NCBI GenBank assembly: GCA_016867835.1
Contig: VGIQ01000009.1
Location: 1 to 42,353, forward strand
DNA: 42,353 nucleotides
DNA from: Calditrichota bacterium
Lineage (GTDB): Bacteria; Electryoneota; AABM5-125-24; Hatepunaeales; Hatepunaeaceae
Direction of reading: 5' to 3'
Position 1 is the stretch's first letter, and the number at the start of each line of letters is the position of its first letter. Below are positions 29,090 to 37,900 of this stretch, piece after piece. A program made the translations under genes and the position numbers. The notes beneath the pieces are model-generated. The model had not been told where the DNA came from. It ran no database searches and saw only the letters and a list, made by a program, of their open reading frames with translations.

Positions 29090-29844
29090 AAGAGCCGCCG
29101 GGCGTTTCCGGCGGTCAATTGCTCCGACGCCTCAGCATCCAGTCCGATCAGTTCTCCAAGATATCCGGCGGTGAATTTCACAAATGCCGGTTCGTTGCGT
29201 CGTCCCCGCTTCGGAACCGGCGTTAGATAGGGGGCATCGGTTTCAACGAGTAGCCTCTCGCGAGGCACCCCGGTTGCGACTTGACCAAGATAGCCTTTCG
29301 GGTAGGTAAGGTTACCCGCAAAGGAGATGTAGAACCCGCGCAGAACGGCCGCTTCCATAAGTGCCAGGTCGCCGCTGAAACAGTGCATGACTCCGCCTTC
29401 CCGAAACCCCATCTCATCGATTGCTTTGATGATATCCACTCCAGCCAGGCGGTTATGGATGACGACCGGCTTTTGGTGCTCGCGAGCCAACTCGAGCATG
29501 TTCCGAAACAGACCTTGCTGAGCGTCCCTAAGGTCAAGTCCCTCCTTATAGTCGAGACCTATCTCACCAACCGCCAGGCATGCCGGATCACTCAGCATTT
29601 CGCCTATAACTTTCAGATCATCATCGGAAAAGTCGGCAGCCGAATGGGGATGGATGCCCGCAGTGAAGGGCAGTTCGTAGCGGTGGGCAATCTCTGCCGC
29701 AGTAAGAGCATCGTCGGCATCGAGTGCGATCACCAGGATATCGCTCACTCCCGCGTCGCGAGCGCGTTCAATGACCTCTGGAAGGTCGGGCTTGAACTCC
29801 TCGGCGGTCAGGTGGCAATGTGTATCGAAACAACTCGAACTCAT
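29077..29844 (-). CDS. tatD: TatD family metal-dependent hydrolase
   Basis: TatD proteins are TIM-barrel nucleases implicated in DNA repair and quality control. The metal ligands are visible: H9 and H11 in DTHCHL, the glutamate in VGEIGLDY, histidines in VVIHNR and MHCFSGD, and the aspartate in VETDAPYLTP. The 255-residue length is typical. The ATG is part of an ATGA overlap with the end of the upstream acyltransferase gene, so the pair is coupled. The gene's 3' end overlaps the convergent protease gene. The physiological substrate is not defined by sequence. Confidence 0.94.
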   Translation of the reverse strand: MSSSCFDTHCHLTAEEFKPDLPEVIERARDAGVSDILVIALDADDALTAAEIAHRYELPFTAGIHPHSAADFSDDDLKVIGEMLSDPACLAVGEIGLDYKEGLDLRDAQQGLFRNMLELAREHQKPVVIHNRLAGVDIIKAIDEMGFREGGVMHCFSGDLALMEAAVLRGFYISFAGNLTYPKGYLGQVATGVPRERLLVETDAPYLTPVPKRGRRNEPAFVKFTAGYLGELIGLDAEASEQLTAGNARRLFYRK

Positions 29845-30653
29845 TGAGATTCGACTTCAACCGCTTCGACGGATTCCGTCACCTTCAATTGTGATCCGTT
29901 ATAGACTGGAACGACTCCCCAGGTCTTCTGAACGATCTCCCGCTGTTCACGAATCGCATCCATCACCTTGCCGGCGATGATGCGCCAGGTTGCCGGGCTG
30001 TTATCCATCTTGAGTTCCGTATCGAATCGGATCGGCTCCCCGATAGCGACGTAAATCTGACGACCGATGCGCGGCACGCCTTTGCCGATGGGAAGAACAT
30101 GCTCAAGACCCTGGTGATACATCGGTACGACCGGCGCGCCGGACTCATAGACGATTCTCCCAATGCCGGCTTTGACCGGCCCGATGTCGCCGTTGCGGGT
30201 CCGGGTTCCTTCCGGGTAGATGTGGAGTATCCCACCTTCACGCACCGCCGCAATGAGGCGATCGACGCCCTCCTGCTGCAGACCCTTGCCTCTCAGCACC
30301 GGGATCGACTTCGTCATCCGCATGAACCAGGAGATCAGGCGATATTTATAGAAGTTCCGCTCCTCCGGAGCATGGTAGGGGAAGTAGCGATAGGGCCTAA
30401 GGAAATAGGGACCGAAGACAATTGGCCCCAGAAAGAGGTCATCAAGCAGGCTTATATGATTCGACATCAGAAAGTAAGGCCCGTCGAGGCGTTTAATACG
30501 GTCGATTCCGATTAGCCGGGTGCGATTCAAGATCCGCATCAGGAAGTGAATCGCCGGGTAGATAAGGCCGTTGATAAGAAGCCACGACTTTACCTTAAAG
30601 AGAAGCGAAGGATGGCGCGGTGGGAAGTTTCGCCCGTTCCCGATATCGTTCAT
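29841..30653 (-). CDS. plsC: 1-acyl-sn-glycerol-3-phosphate acyltransferase
   Basis: The enzyme transfers an acyl chain to lysophosphatidic acid to make phosphatidic acid at the inner membrane face. The catalytic H66 and D71 lie in SNHISLLDDLF, and IYPEGTRTRNG supplies the glycerophosphate-binding block. The N-terminal hydrophobic segment (WLLINGLIYPAIHFLM) anchors it. The 270-residue length and PlsC motifs fit; a lysophospholipid acyltransferase of another specificity remains possible. It starts at ATG 30653 with a weak SD. The 152-base gap upstream contains no convincing terminator or full promoter. Confidence 0.92.
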   Translation of the reverse strand: MNDIGNGRNFPPRHPSLLFKVKSWLLINGLIYPAIHFLMRILNRTRLIGIDRIKRLDGPYFLMSNHISLLDDLFLGPIVFGPYFLRPYRYFPYHAPEERNFYKYRLISWFMRMTKSIPVLRGKGLQQEGVDRLIAAVREGGILHIYPEGTRTRNGDIGPVKAGIGRIVYESGAPVVPMYHQGLEHVLPIGKGVPRIGRQIYVAIGEPIRFDTELKMDNSPATWRIIAGKVMDAIREQREIVQKTWGVVPVYNGSQLKVTESVEAVEVESQ

Positions 30654-30805
30654 TCGTCCGGTGAGTTGCTGGAATGATTGACTCTATAGAAAACCTACAA
30701 ATATACGATTCATCACCTTGAGGGTGTTGTGTCATTGGTCTCTAACCTTGCAGGTGGTTGCATTTTCCTGCTCGAACGACCGGCCTGTTGCTGCCCGACC
30801 TCTGT

Positions 30806-31447
30806 TCACTCCTGAAGCGCGATGACTGCAAGCAGGTTGTTACCCGCATGCAGCGCAACTGCCGGATAGATCGAACTGCACCTTATTGTCAGATAACCTG
30901 CAATGAGCCCCAACAACACCAGTTGCCCGTATTGCCATGGCGTCGGGTGGAATAGTGCGAAGACGATCGCTGAGATCGCCACCGCACCGGTTGGCAAAAG
31001 ACGTGTCTTCAGATGCTGCAACAGCAGTCCGCGAAAAATCATCTCTTCGACGACTGGCGCGACAATGACGATGCGCATAACGACCCCGAAACCATCCTGG
31101 ATGCTTCCGATCTGCACTGAACTGCTCAACAGTCTGGCAAACTCATCCGGGGGTGATAAGAGCGAGACCATCATACGATCGATCAGTGCGATCAACACAA
31201 CGCTGCCCGCTAACACTGTCACAAGTATAACCTTCCGCATACCCTTTGTCGGACCGAGCCCGAAGGAACTCACCGGCTCAAGTCCCCGGATGCGAACCCA
31301 TGTGTAGCCGGCAAGAAGCGCTATTCCCGTCGTCAGGATCGCGCCATTGGGGCTGCTTCGCGTCAGCAGCGGCCCTGCGAAGAGGTAGATGACTGCCAGC
31401 ATCCAAAGGAGCAGCCCGGTTTCCAGATAGAAAGCCGCCTGTTTCAT
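30806..31447 (-). CDS. CPBP family intramembrane metalloprotease
   Basis: The protein has about seven hydrophobic segments and the CPBP/Abi (CAAX protease-like) motifs: E134, E135 and R139 in VVEEMIFRG, H167 in FALFHPTP, and H200 with N204 in LHAGNN. These residues form the predicted intramembrane metal site. The ATG at 31447 gives 213 residues; an in-frame TTG at 31474 would add nine polar residues. Family members process prenylated or membrane proteins or give bacteriocin immunity, and the substrate here is unknown. It is transcribed divergently from an ECF sigma gene 101 bases away, so a role in envelope stress signalling is conceivable but not shown. Confidence 0.9.
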   Translation of the reverse strand: MKQAAFYLETGLLLWMLAVIYLFAGPLLTRSSPNGAILTTGIALLAGYTWVRIRGLEPVSSFGLGPTKGMRKVILVTVLAGSVVLIALIDRMMVSLLSPPDEFARLLSSSVQIGSIQDGFGVVMRIVIVAPVVEEMIFRGLLLQHLKTRLLPTGAVAISAIVFALFHPTPWQYGQLVLLGLIAGYLTIRCSSIYPAVALHAGNNLLAVIALQE

Positions 31448-31490
31448 TTTAGTCTCAATTCTCGTCGTTTTCAATTGGGTTCACCGGGAG

Positions 31491-31519
31491 TTGACAATAC
31501 CTGCTCTTAACATTGTGAT
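31491..31519 (+). promoter_or_regulatory. Sigma-70-type promoter for the ECF sigma operon
   Basis: TTGACA (31491-31496) is a perfect -35 box, and TGTGAT (31514-31519) is a four-of-six -10 box at the optimal 17-base spacing. The predicted start of transcription is near 31526. That would make translation from ATG 31528 nearly leaderless, or give a 23-base leader for ATG 31549. Confidence 0.5.
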
Positions 31520-31548
31520 TCCCGTTCATGTGTCTTAAATTGCAACCG

Positions 31549-32190
31549 ATGGATGACCAACTGCAATTGCCGCCGGAGCGTATCTCTAATGAGGAGGAAG
31601 ATCCGCTCAATCCCGATGCCGACCTGATCGAACGAAGTCAGGCCGGGGACGATGCGGCCTTCCAAGTGTTGGTGGAACGTTATAGGTCCCGGGTCGGAAG
31701 CATCGCCTATCAGGTGCTCGGCAACTACGAAGACGCGCGCGATGTGGCGCAAGAGGTCTTCATCAAGTTATATCGCGGCATCGGCAGTTTCGACCCGCAT
31801 AAGAAGTTCTTCACCTGGCTCTACCGGCTTACCGTAAACGCCTCCATCGACTATCTTCGTGCCAAGCGCCGTCGCTCGTATGAGAGTTCGATCGACGAGC
31901 GCCCCGAACAGTATTTCAACATCCCTTCGGCTGACAGCGACCTTGCGAGCCACGACATCGAACGTCGTGAACTTCGCCAGTTGTTCATCGACCTCGCGGC
32001 GAAACTGAATCCCAAGCAGCGGGCGGTCTTCGTCCTCTGTGACTTGCAGGGGTTCACCGCCGATGAAGTGGCCGAGATTCTGAACTGTCCGAAGGTAACC
32101 CTTAGGTGGTATTTGCACGAAGCGCGACGGCGCATACGCATCGCCATTGCGCGCGACCACCCGGAGTATTGGAGAGGCAAACCGAAATGA
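31549..32190 (+). CDS. ECF RNA polymerase sigma factor
   Basis: This extracytoplasmic-function sigma factor has region 2 (AFQVLVERYRSRVGSIAY through DVAQEVFIKLY and FFTWLYRLTVNASIDYLR) and region 4 (LNPKQRAVFVL through CPKVTLRWYLHEARRRIR), joined by a short linker. Region 1 and region 3 are missing, as expected for the class. ATG 31549 gives 213 residues; ATG 31528 is an in-frame alternative, and neither has an SD. The stop overlaps the anti-sigma gene by ATGA. It resembles RpoE/SigW-type regulators that respond to envelope stress. Its target promoters cannot be predicted here. Confidence 0.94.
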   Translation: MDDQLQLPPERISNEEEDPLNPDADLIERSQAGDDAAFQVLVERYRSRVGSIAYQVLGNYEDARDVAQEVFIKLYRGIGSFDPHKKFFTWLYRLTVNASIDYLRAKRRRSYESSIDERPEQYFNIPSADSDLASHDIERRELRQLFIDLAAKLNPKQRAVFVLCDLQGFTADEVAEILNCPKVTLRWYLHEARRRIRIAIARDHPEYWRGKPK

Positions 32191-32711
32191 TCTGTCTTTG
32201 GGTTCGACGCAAGATGTTGACGATGTCGGGACGGGCGCTGGCCCGGCCAGCATCGGCATGGATCCGAATACACCTCGAACGCTGCCCCGGCTGCGAAGCC
32301 GAGCGGCGCGCCTGGCTGGCGCTCGACCACGACTTGAAAGTGGCTTCATCACCTTCGCACCCACCGGTGATAGACCTCGATCGCGTCAAGACCGGGCATC
32401 GCACACTGGCCTCGACAGGCTCGCTGCGCCGGTGGCTCGACTGGATTCTGATCCCTGAGATGACCTTGCGCTGGGGAACGGTGGTCGTTGCCCTGCTCGC
32501 AATCGGACTCGGCGCAACACAGTTTGGTGGTCGAGGCTCAAGCGCGGCAACAGGCGCATTTCCCAACGATGTTGTGCTCTATCCCGATGCCGTCTTGATC
32601 CGCGAGCACCCCGACACCGGGATCCGGCTGACCCCCGGAGCCGTCAGTTTTCGCCCCGACTTTCGTAGTTCAGATGCGGGTGATTCGCAATCGACTGGGG
32701 CGTCGATTTGA
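32187..32711 (+). CDS. Zinc-type transmembrane anti-sigma factor
   Basis: The N-terminal cytoplasmic part carries a ZAS-like motif: a cysteine at residue 3 and H-x3-C-x2-C in HLERCPGCEAE, the pattern that binds zinc and the cognate sigma factor. A single membrane segment (WGTVVVALLAIGLGATQF) separates it from a short extracytoplasmic tail of about 60 residues. The ATG at 32187 sits in an ATGA overlap with the sigma gene, the standard layout for a cognate pair. The length is 174 residues. The outside tail has no recognised sensor fold. Release could follow proteolysis or zinc-site oxidation; both are inference from the family. Confidence 0.85.
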   Translation: MICLWVRRKMLTMSGRALARPASAWIRIHLERCPGCEAERRAWLALDHDLKVASSPSHPPVIDLDRVKTGHRTLASTGSLRRWLDWILIPEMTLRWGTVVVALLAIGLGATQFGGRGSSAATGAFPNDVVLYPDAVLIREHPDTGIRLTPGAVSFRPDFRSSDAGDSQSTGASI

Positions 32712-33760
32712 TTCGACGTAGTTCAATGAACCGGTCAATAGCCGCTCTTTCCGCACTGGTGGGAGTAAGTCTGTTGATTGCCGGCTGCACTGCGCGGGAT
32801 CCCATGACGACGCTCCAGGACGGCGTTAGGAGCGCGATCGACGCAGCCCGGTCGGGATCGGTTTCGATCGAGGTTTCGCTCGTCGATTCGGTGGCTGAAA
32901 GTGAAGGTGAAGCTAAAAGGCTCGGTGCCGGAGTGGTCATCGACCCGTCGGGCACAATCGTCACCACCCAGAACACCGTCGAGGGGGGACGTTCGTTCGT
33001 AGTGATCTTCCTCGATGGCTGCCGGTATCGAGGGCAACCGACAGGAATCGACCGCGAGACAAACCTCGCCTTCTTAGCGACTGCACAGCATGAGCACGGC
33101 TGTTACCCCGTCACACTGGCAATCGATGTTCGTGCAGAACCGGGCACCATCGGTGTCGTCATCGGTCATACGCCAATAACACGGGGCGTAGCCGCCGCAT
33201 GGGGTGTCTTAGCCTTGACTTGGATGGGCGGAGATGACTACTTAAGCGATCCACTCTATTTGATTCAAGCCGGGGACCTGCTTATGGCGAGCGGTTCCGG
33301 CGTGATCGACCTAAAGGGGCGTCTGGTTGGCATCTGTGACAACTGGATCACCGGGCATCCCGGTTCCTGGACCGTAATCCCGACTGCAACGATCGACCGT
33401 GTCGGACGGCATTTGAAAGCCAACGGGGTCATTCAGCGCGGCTGGATCGGCCTCTGCTGCAGCGAAGTGGCCGGTGGTGAAAGCCGGAGTGCAACCGCAT
33501 TGCGCGTGAACGAAGTGATGCCGGGAAGCCCTGCAGCATACGCCGGAATCCTCTCCGGGTCCTTAATCACAGCCATTAGTGGAGAGCCGGTCAATAACCT
33601 TAACGACTTGCGCCGTAAGATAACTGGAGTTCGTAACGGAACTTCACTGAAGGTTAAACTGCAGATGGAAAACGGCACCGACTGCGAGGTTGAGATTGAC
33701 CCGGTGCAACTCGCCGACGATCCGACCCGCGATCGCCGCTGCTCCAGTCGCTCGATCTAA
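32708..33760 (+). CDS. HtrA-like PDZ lipoprotein with degenerate catalytic triad
   Basis: A lipoprotein signal ends at LLIAGC (C27). A trypsin-like HtrA domain follows (GAGVVIDPSGTIVTT, then DRETNLAFL, then a LVGI strand), and a PDZ domain (about 245-330, GWIGLCC through PGSPAAYAGI and GEPVNNLNDLRRKI). The HtrA histidine position (TNNHVV in active enzymes) reads TTQNTV, and the aspartate position (DLAVL) reads NLAFL. The serine remains in MASGSG, but the GNSGGP loop is altered. The protein is therefore probably an inactive protease that senses or scaffolds. It overlaps the anti-sigma stop by TTGA from TTG 32708; ATG 32726 is an alternative. The 350-residue length is near that of DegS. Confidence 0.85.
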   Translation: MIRRSSMNRSIAALSALVGVSLLIAGCTARDPMTTLQDGVRSAIDAARSGSVSIEVSLVDSVAESEGEAKRLGAGVVIDPSGTIVTTQNTVEGGRSFVVIFLDGCRYRGQPTGIDRETNLAFLATAQHEHGCYPVTLAIDVRAEPGTIGVVIGHTPITRGVAAAWGVLALTWMGGDDYLSDPLYLIQAGDLLMASGSGVIDLKGRLVGICDNWITGHPGSWTVIPTATIDRVGRHLKANGVIQRGWIGLCCSEVAGGESRSATALRVNEVMPGSPAAYAGILSGSLITAISGEPVNNLNDLRRKITGVRNGTSLKVKLQMENGTDCEVEIDPVQLADDPTRDRRCSSRSI

Positions 33761-33867
33761 GTAAAACGAGAAAGTTGCATTCCGGGAGCAAAAGAGGCTA
33801 ACTTATTAATTCGGTATCTACCGGCTGAATCATAAACCACCACATCGTTGATACTCTGGAGCACTCG

Positions 33868-34929
33868 ATGACCCGCCGCCTTGCGCTGGCCGCGCTCGCT
33901 ACGACCGTTCTTCTTGCCGCCTGTGCCAAGGGGCCGGATAATATTCCCTATAACGAAGCCAAATACGCCCTCAGCCTGCTATCCCGGACGACCACCCGAG
34001 GGGTTGCTACCGACGTCTGGGTTTCGGGATCGCGGGCTTATGTTTGCGACAGCGAACAGGGGGTTACGATTTGGGATGTGTCGAATCCGGGGGCGCCGGC
34101 CTGTATCGACACGCTGAGAACTTCTGCGTCGCCGATTATAGCGCTCTACTCGCCGATGACCAACCTGCTGGTGGTCAATGAGCGCAATCCGGCAGGACTT
34201 ACGCCAGCTTATGACATGACGACCAAGACCGCGGCGGCGATCCTGCCCTGGGACTCCGGCATCAGCGACATCGACATGATTGAATTCCATCCCGATACGC
34301 TCTTTCTGGCGCGGGTCGATGGCGGAAGTTCGACTCAGCGCGGTGAAGGTTTCGGGCTGGTGAAGTTGTATCGCTTTCCCGGCGGTCTCTGGGAGACCGA
34401 TCTTAGGACCCGGTTCGAGCAGCCGCCTTTTGGCAACTATCGCGGACTTAAACTCTGGGGTCTGCAAAGCGACACTATCTTCGTTGCATTCGGCAGTTAC
34501 GGGCTTCACGTCTTAAGGGTTGACTTTTCGACCTTCGACAACTTCCCGTTTGCCCCGATCGGTTACCTCGATACCCCCGGATCGGCGGAGGACATCGACC
34601 TTAACAGAAGCGGCACCCACGCCCTAATCGCCGACTCGCACAACGGTCTGCAGATCGTTGATGTCAGCGACCGGACGAACCCGCGCCTTGGGGCTTCGAT
34701 AATTCCCGAAGGCTTCAATCAGACGATCAAGGTAATGGCGGTGGGTGACACGGCTTACTGTCTTGAAAGGCTCCGCGGCATCTGGGCGGCAGATGTCAGC
34801 ATCCCGAGCCAGCCGCGATTGATAGCCGTCTATCGCACCAGTCGGCCGGAAGGACTATTCGTTACCGACAATCATACGATATATGTGGCAGACGAATACG
34901 AAGGCTTGATGATTCTTCGCTGGAGATAG
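33868..34929 (+). CDS. LVIVD-repeat beta-propeller lipoprotein
   Basis: A lipoprotein signal ends in LLAAC (C19). The mature protein is built of beta-propeller blades with the LVIVD pattern: AYVCDSEQGVTIWDVSNP, ALIADSHNGLQIVDVSDR and IYVADEYEGLMILRW. These repeats are frequent in surface proteins of FCB and related phyla and have no enzymatic residues; binding or scaffolding is likely. The ATG has CTGGAG six bases upstream. The 107-base gap from the HtrA-like gene holds at best a weak promoter. A gingipain-type protease follows 29 bases later, so the two may share a transcript. Confidence 0.88.
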   Translation: MTRRLALAALATTVLLAACAKGPDNIPYNEAKYALSLLSRTTTRGVATDVWVSGSRAYVCDSEQGVTIWDVSNPGAPACIDTLRTSASPIIALYSPMTNLLVVNERNPAGLTPAYDMTTKTAAAILPWDSGISDIDMIEFHPDTLFLARVDGGSSTQRGEGFGLVKLYRFPGGLWETDLRTRFEQPPFGNYRGLKLWGLQSDTIFVAFGSYGLHVLRVDFSTFDNFPFAPIGYLDTPGSAEDIDLNRSGTHALIADSHNGLQIVDVSDRTNPRLGASIIPEGFNQTIKVMAVGDTAYCLERLRGIWAADVSIPSQPRLIAVYRTSRPEGLFVTDNHTIYVADEYEGLMILRWR

Positions 34930-34958
34930 GCCCGACCTCCCATCACTCAGAGGATAAC

Positions 34959-37900
34959 ATGTTTCATATCAATGACATACTAAACGCCCGTCGCGTTGCG
35001 CTGACTTTGCTCTTTTCCGCTTTCGTTGCAATGCCGCTTCATGCAGCAGACTGGTTTGCCTTAGGCAGCGGTGGTTCATCACGCGCTCCTGACTGGAACC
35101 TGCTCGAAGAATCGAGCGGACATTTGGTGGTCGAGGTTACGCATAATGGGTTCTACCTTGAGCGCATGTCAACGTCGGAAGGCGCTTTCGAGCGGATTTC
35201 CTACACCGGACGTCCGCCGGCTTCCCGAGCCGCGCTCGGATCGCCTGAACTGACGGCGGTAACGACTATGATTCGCCTTCCGGAAGGTATGACCGGCCGG
35301 GCGGAGATAGTCTCAGCGGAGTGGGAAGAAGCCGGCAATCATCGCATCTATCCTCTGCAGTTACCCCGTCGTGACGGCGAACCGGCACCGAACTTCGCCT
35401 ATGATCCGAAGGTCTATGCTTCCTCTGAACAACTTCCTTCTGAATCGGTTCATCTGACTCAACCTCAAGGCTGGATGGGGGTTCCGGTGGCATCGCTCGG
35501 CGTTGTGCCGCTCCGTTACCGACCCTTGGATGGCGCTCTGCAGGTAGCCCGGCGAATGGTGATCCGGATCGAATTCGAGGCTGCCAACCTGCCGCCGCTC
35601 GTGAGACCGCGCCGGCTTGAGCCGGTGATGCAGAAGAGCCTCGAAGCGGCACTGGTCAATCCTCCGTCGCCCGATGTCCGGCCTCTCGAGAGCGATGAAA
35701 ACGAACCGGTCCGGACGCTCGTGCTGGTGCGCGAGTCGGCGCTTGAAACCGTGATGCCGCTCATCGACTACTACCGCAACAGCGGCCTCCGACCCGAGAT
35801 TTGGCTGATTGAAGGCGTCCCACAACCGACTACGATCAAGAACCGCATCCGGGCGATGTATGAGGAGGGCTTGCTCTATGTCCTCTTCGTCGGCGATGCC
35901 TACCCAACCAACGCCCAGCGCATCCCACAAATCCTCTGGGATCAGGATGATCCAGGTCCCCAGCAGGGCTATTCCGACGCCTTCAGCGACTCGTGGTATA
36001 TCTGCCTCGATCCGGCAGTGGATGGCTACGACGACCACCTGCCCGACCTTGCCATCGGTCGAATTCCCTACGATCGCGATCAGTGGGCGCAACTTTCGAT
36101 TCAGATTGCCAAGTCGGTCGAATACCGCCAGTGGGCTTTTCCGCAGCGGGACGGCGGCGAATGGCTCGACCGGTCGCTTCTGATTGCGCACAAAGAACTC
36201 TATGAAGAGGTTTACACCTACATTTCCTGCAAAGAGTGGATTGAGGGCTTCAACTACCGCCTTGACCCGCCGGAGTTCATTACCGCTTATGGGACAAGCC
36301 AGCAGGCAACCAACGCCTTCCTGCGCAATACCATCAATGGCGACGGCTACGGCATTGTCAACTACCGGGGGCACGGGCTCGCGACGACCTGGGGCGACTG
36401 GAATGTGAACTTTGAGGAATGGACTACCGGAAGTTGCACCTTGCTCAACAACCGTAACCGGCCCTTCATCCTGATTCTCTCCGCCTGCTACAACAACAAC
36501 CTCGTCCGGCATAACGGCACTTCAATGGGGGAGGCGTTCCAACGTCGTCCCGGCGGATCGGTGGCGGTGCACGGTTCGACCGAATCGACTTTCACTGATG
36601 GCAACACATTCTTCGACGAGACGGTCTTCACCGCCTGGTTCCATCACGGCATCTTCGACATTGGATATGCCGGCAACTTCGCCGCGACGCAGATGGTGCA
36701 GGAGTTCGATCAGCATCGCTTCACGATGATTGGGCGGTTCAACCTCCGTTCTTATACCTGGCTGGGCGATCCGGCGCTCGAATATCGCCACGGTCGGCCG
36801 CGTGAAATGGTGCTCGAAGTTTCGGAGATTGTGCCGGTTGGGACGGAATCTATCGAAGCAAGAGTTACTGCCGCGGGTCAAGGCGTCGAAGCGGTTCGGG
36901 TAACGGCTCGCACCATCGATGATGTTAGTTATGTCGTATCGTCGACGAGCCAGGACGGCCGGGTGCTACTCAGGTTCGACCCGCCGCTTGAGGGTCCTGC
37001 CGAGTTGATCGTAGCGGCGGTCAATCGCAACGATATACCAGTTATCGACACGATTCTGATCGCCGACGGCCTTGGCGTTGTCGAAGGTCGTGTCGTTGCG
37101 GCCCGTGACAATCGGCCCGTGGCAGGAGCGACAGCAACTTTATCCCGATTCGCGTTAAGGGCCGTGACCGATGCCAACGGGCGTTACCGCATGGAGGGCA
37201 TTCCGGCCGGGAACTATTCCCTCACCGCGACGGCGCCAAGATGGCTTCCGCTGTCGAGCGAAGTTGAGGTCGTCGAAGAGGAATCCCGGACGGTTGACTT
37301 CAGTATGCGCTACAGCGAGTTGGTCATCGACCGCCAGGCGGCGAACGGCAACGTCCCGGCGCAGTCGTCCATCGTATTGCCGATGCGCATTACCAACCGC
37401 GGCGATGGGCCGCTCGGCTGGACGTCGTCGCTCAACGTTCCGGGCGACTTGGCTCCGCTCACCCGCACGGAGGAATTCTACTTTTCTCTTGATGTGGATG
37501 ACTCCCGCCTGCACGGCGCGGCTATGGCCGGTGAGCACTTCTATGTCGCCGGTGGCAACAATAACGCGGATCCGAACTACATCTACGTCTTCGATCGCGA
37601 GGGCCGGTATGTGCGCCGGTTCGAGCAGCCGCAAGGCGCGGCGGGACTCGGATTGCGCGACCTAGCTTGGGATGGAATCTATCTCTACGGCGTCAGCCAG
37701 AATACCATCTACCAGATGCGCACCGATGGGGAACTGATCCGCAGTTTCGCCAGTCCCTTCCCGGGCAACTTCGGTATTGCCGTTGCAGGCGACGGGACGA
37801 TCTTCGTCAGTGATAACAACGTTCAGACCCGGGTCTCTCATCTCGATCGTAACGGGAATGAAATCGTCCGCTTTAACACCGGCCTCACCGTCAAAGGTCT

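Noticed and set aside
29094-29115. CCGCCGG/CCGGCGG hairpin at the protease-tatD junction as a terminator
   Set aside because: The stem is short, lies within the last codons of tatD, and has only a weak T4 after a gap on the minus strand and none on the plus strand.
30698-30705. TATATTTG on the minus strand before plsC, a Bacteroidota -7 element
   Set aside because: No matching -33 element is found at the right distance, and the window otherwise uses SD and sigma-70-like signals, so it may be chance.
33775-33804. TTGCAT to TAACTT as a promoter for the LVIVD lipoprotein
   Set aside because: The -10 box is weak and spacing is 18; there is insufficient support to call it.
35361-36512. Long antisense ORF inside the C25 protease gene (383 residues)
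   Set aside because: It mirrors the codon structure of the sense gene, has no recognisable domain or SD, and the opposite frame encodes conserved catalytic motifs. The same applies to antisense ORFs at 2067-2930, 17766-18440, 24846-25502 and 37662-38408.
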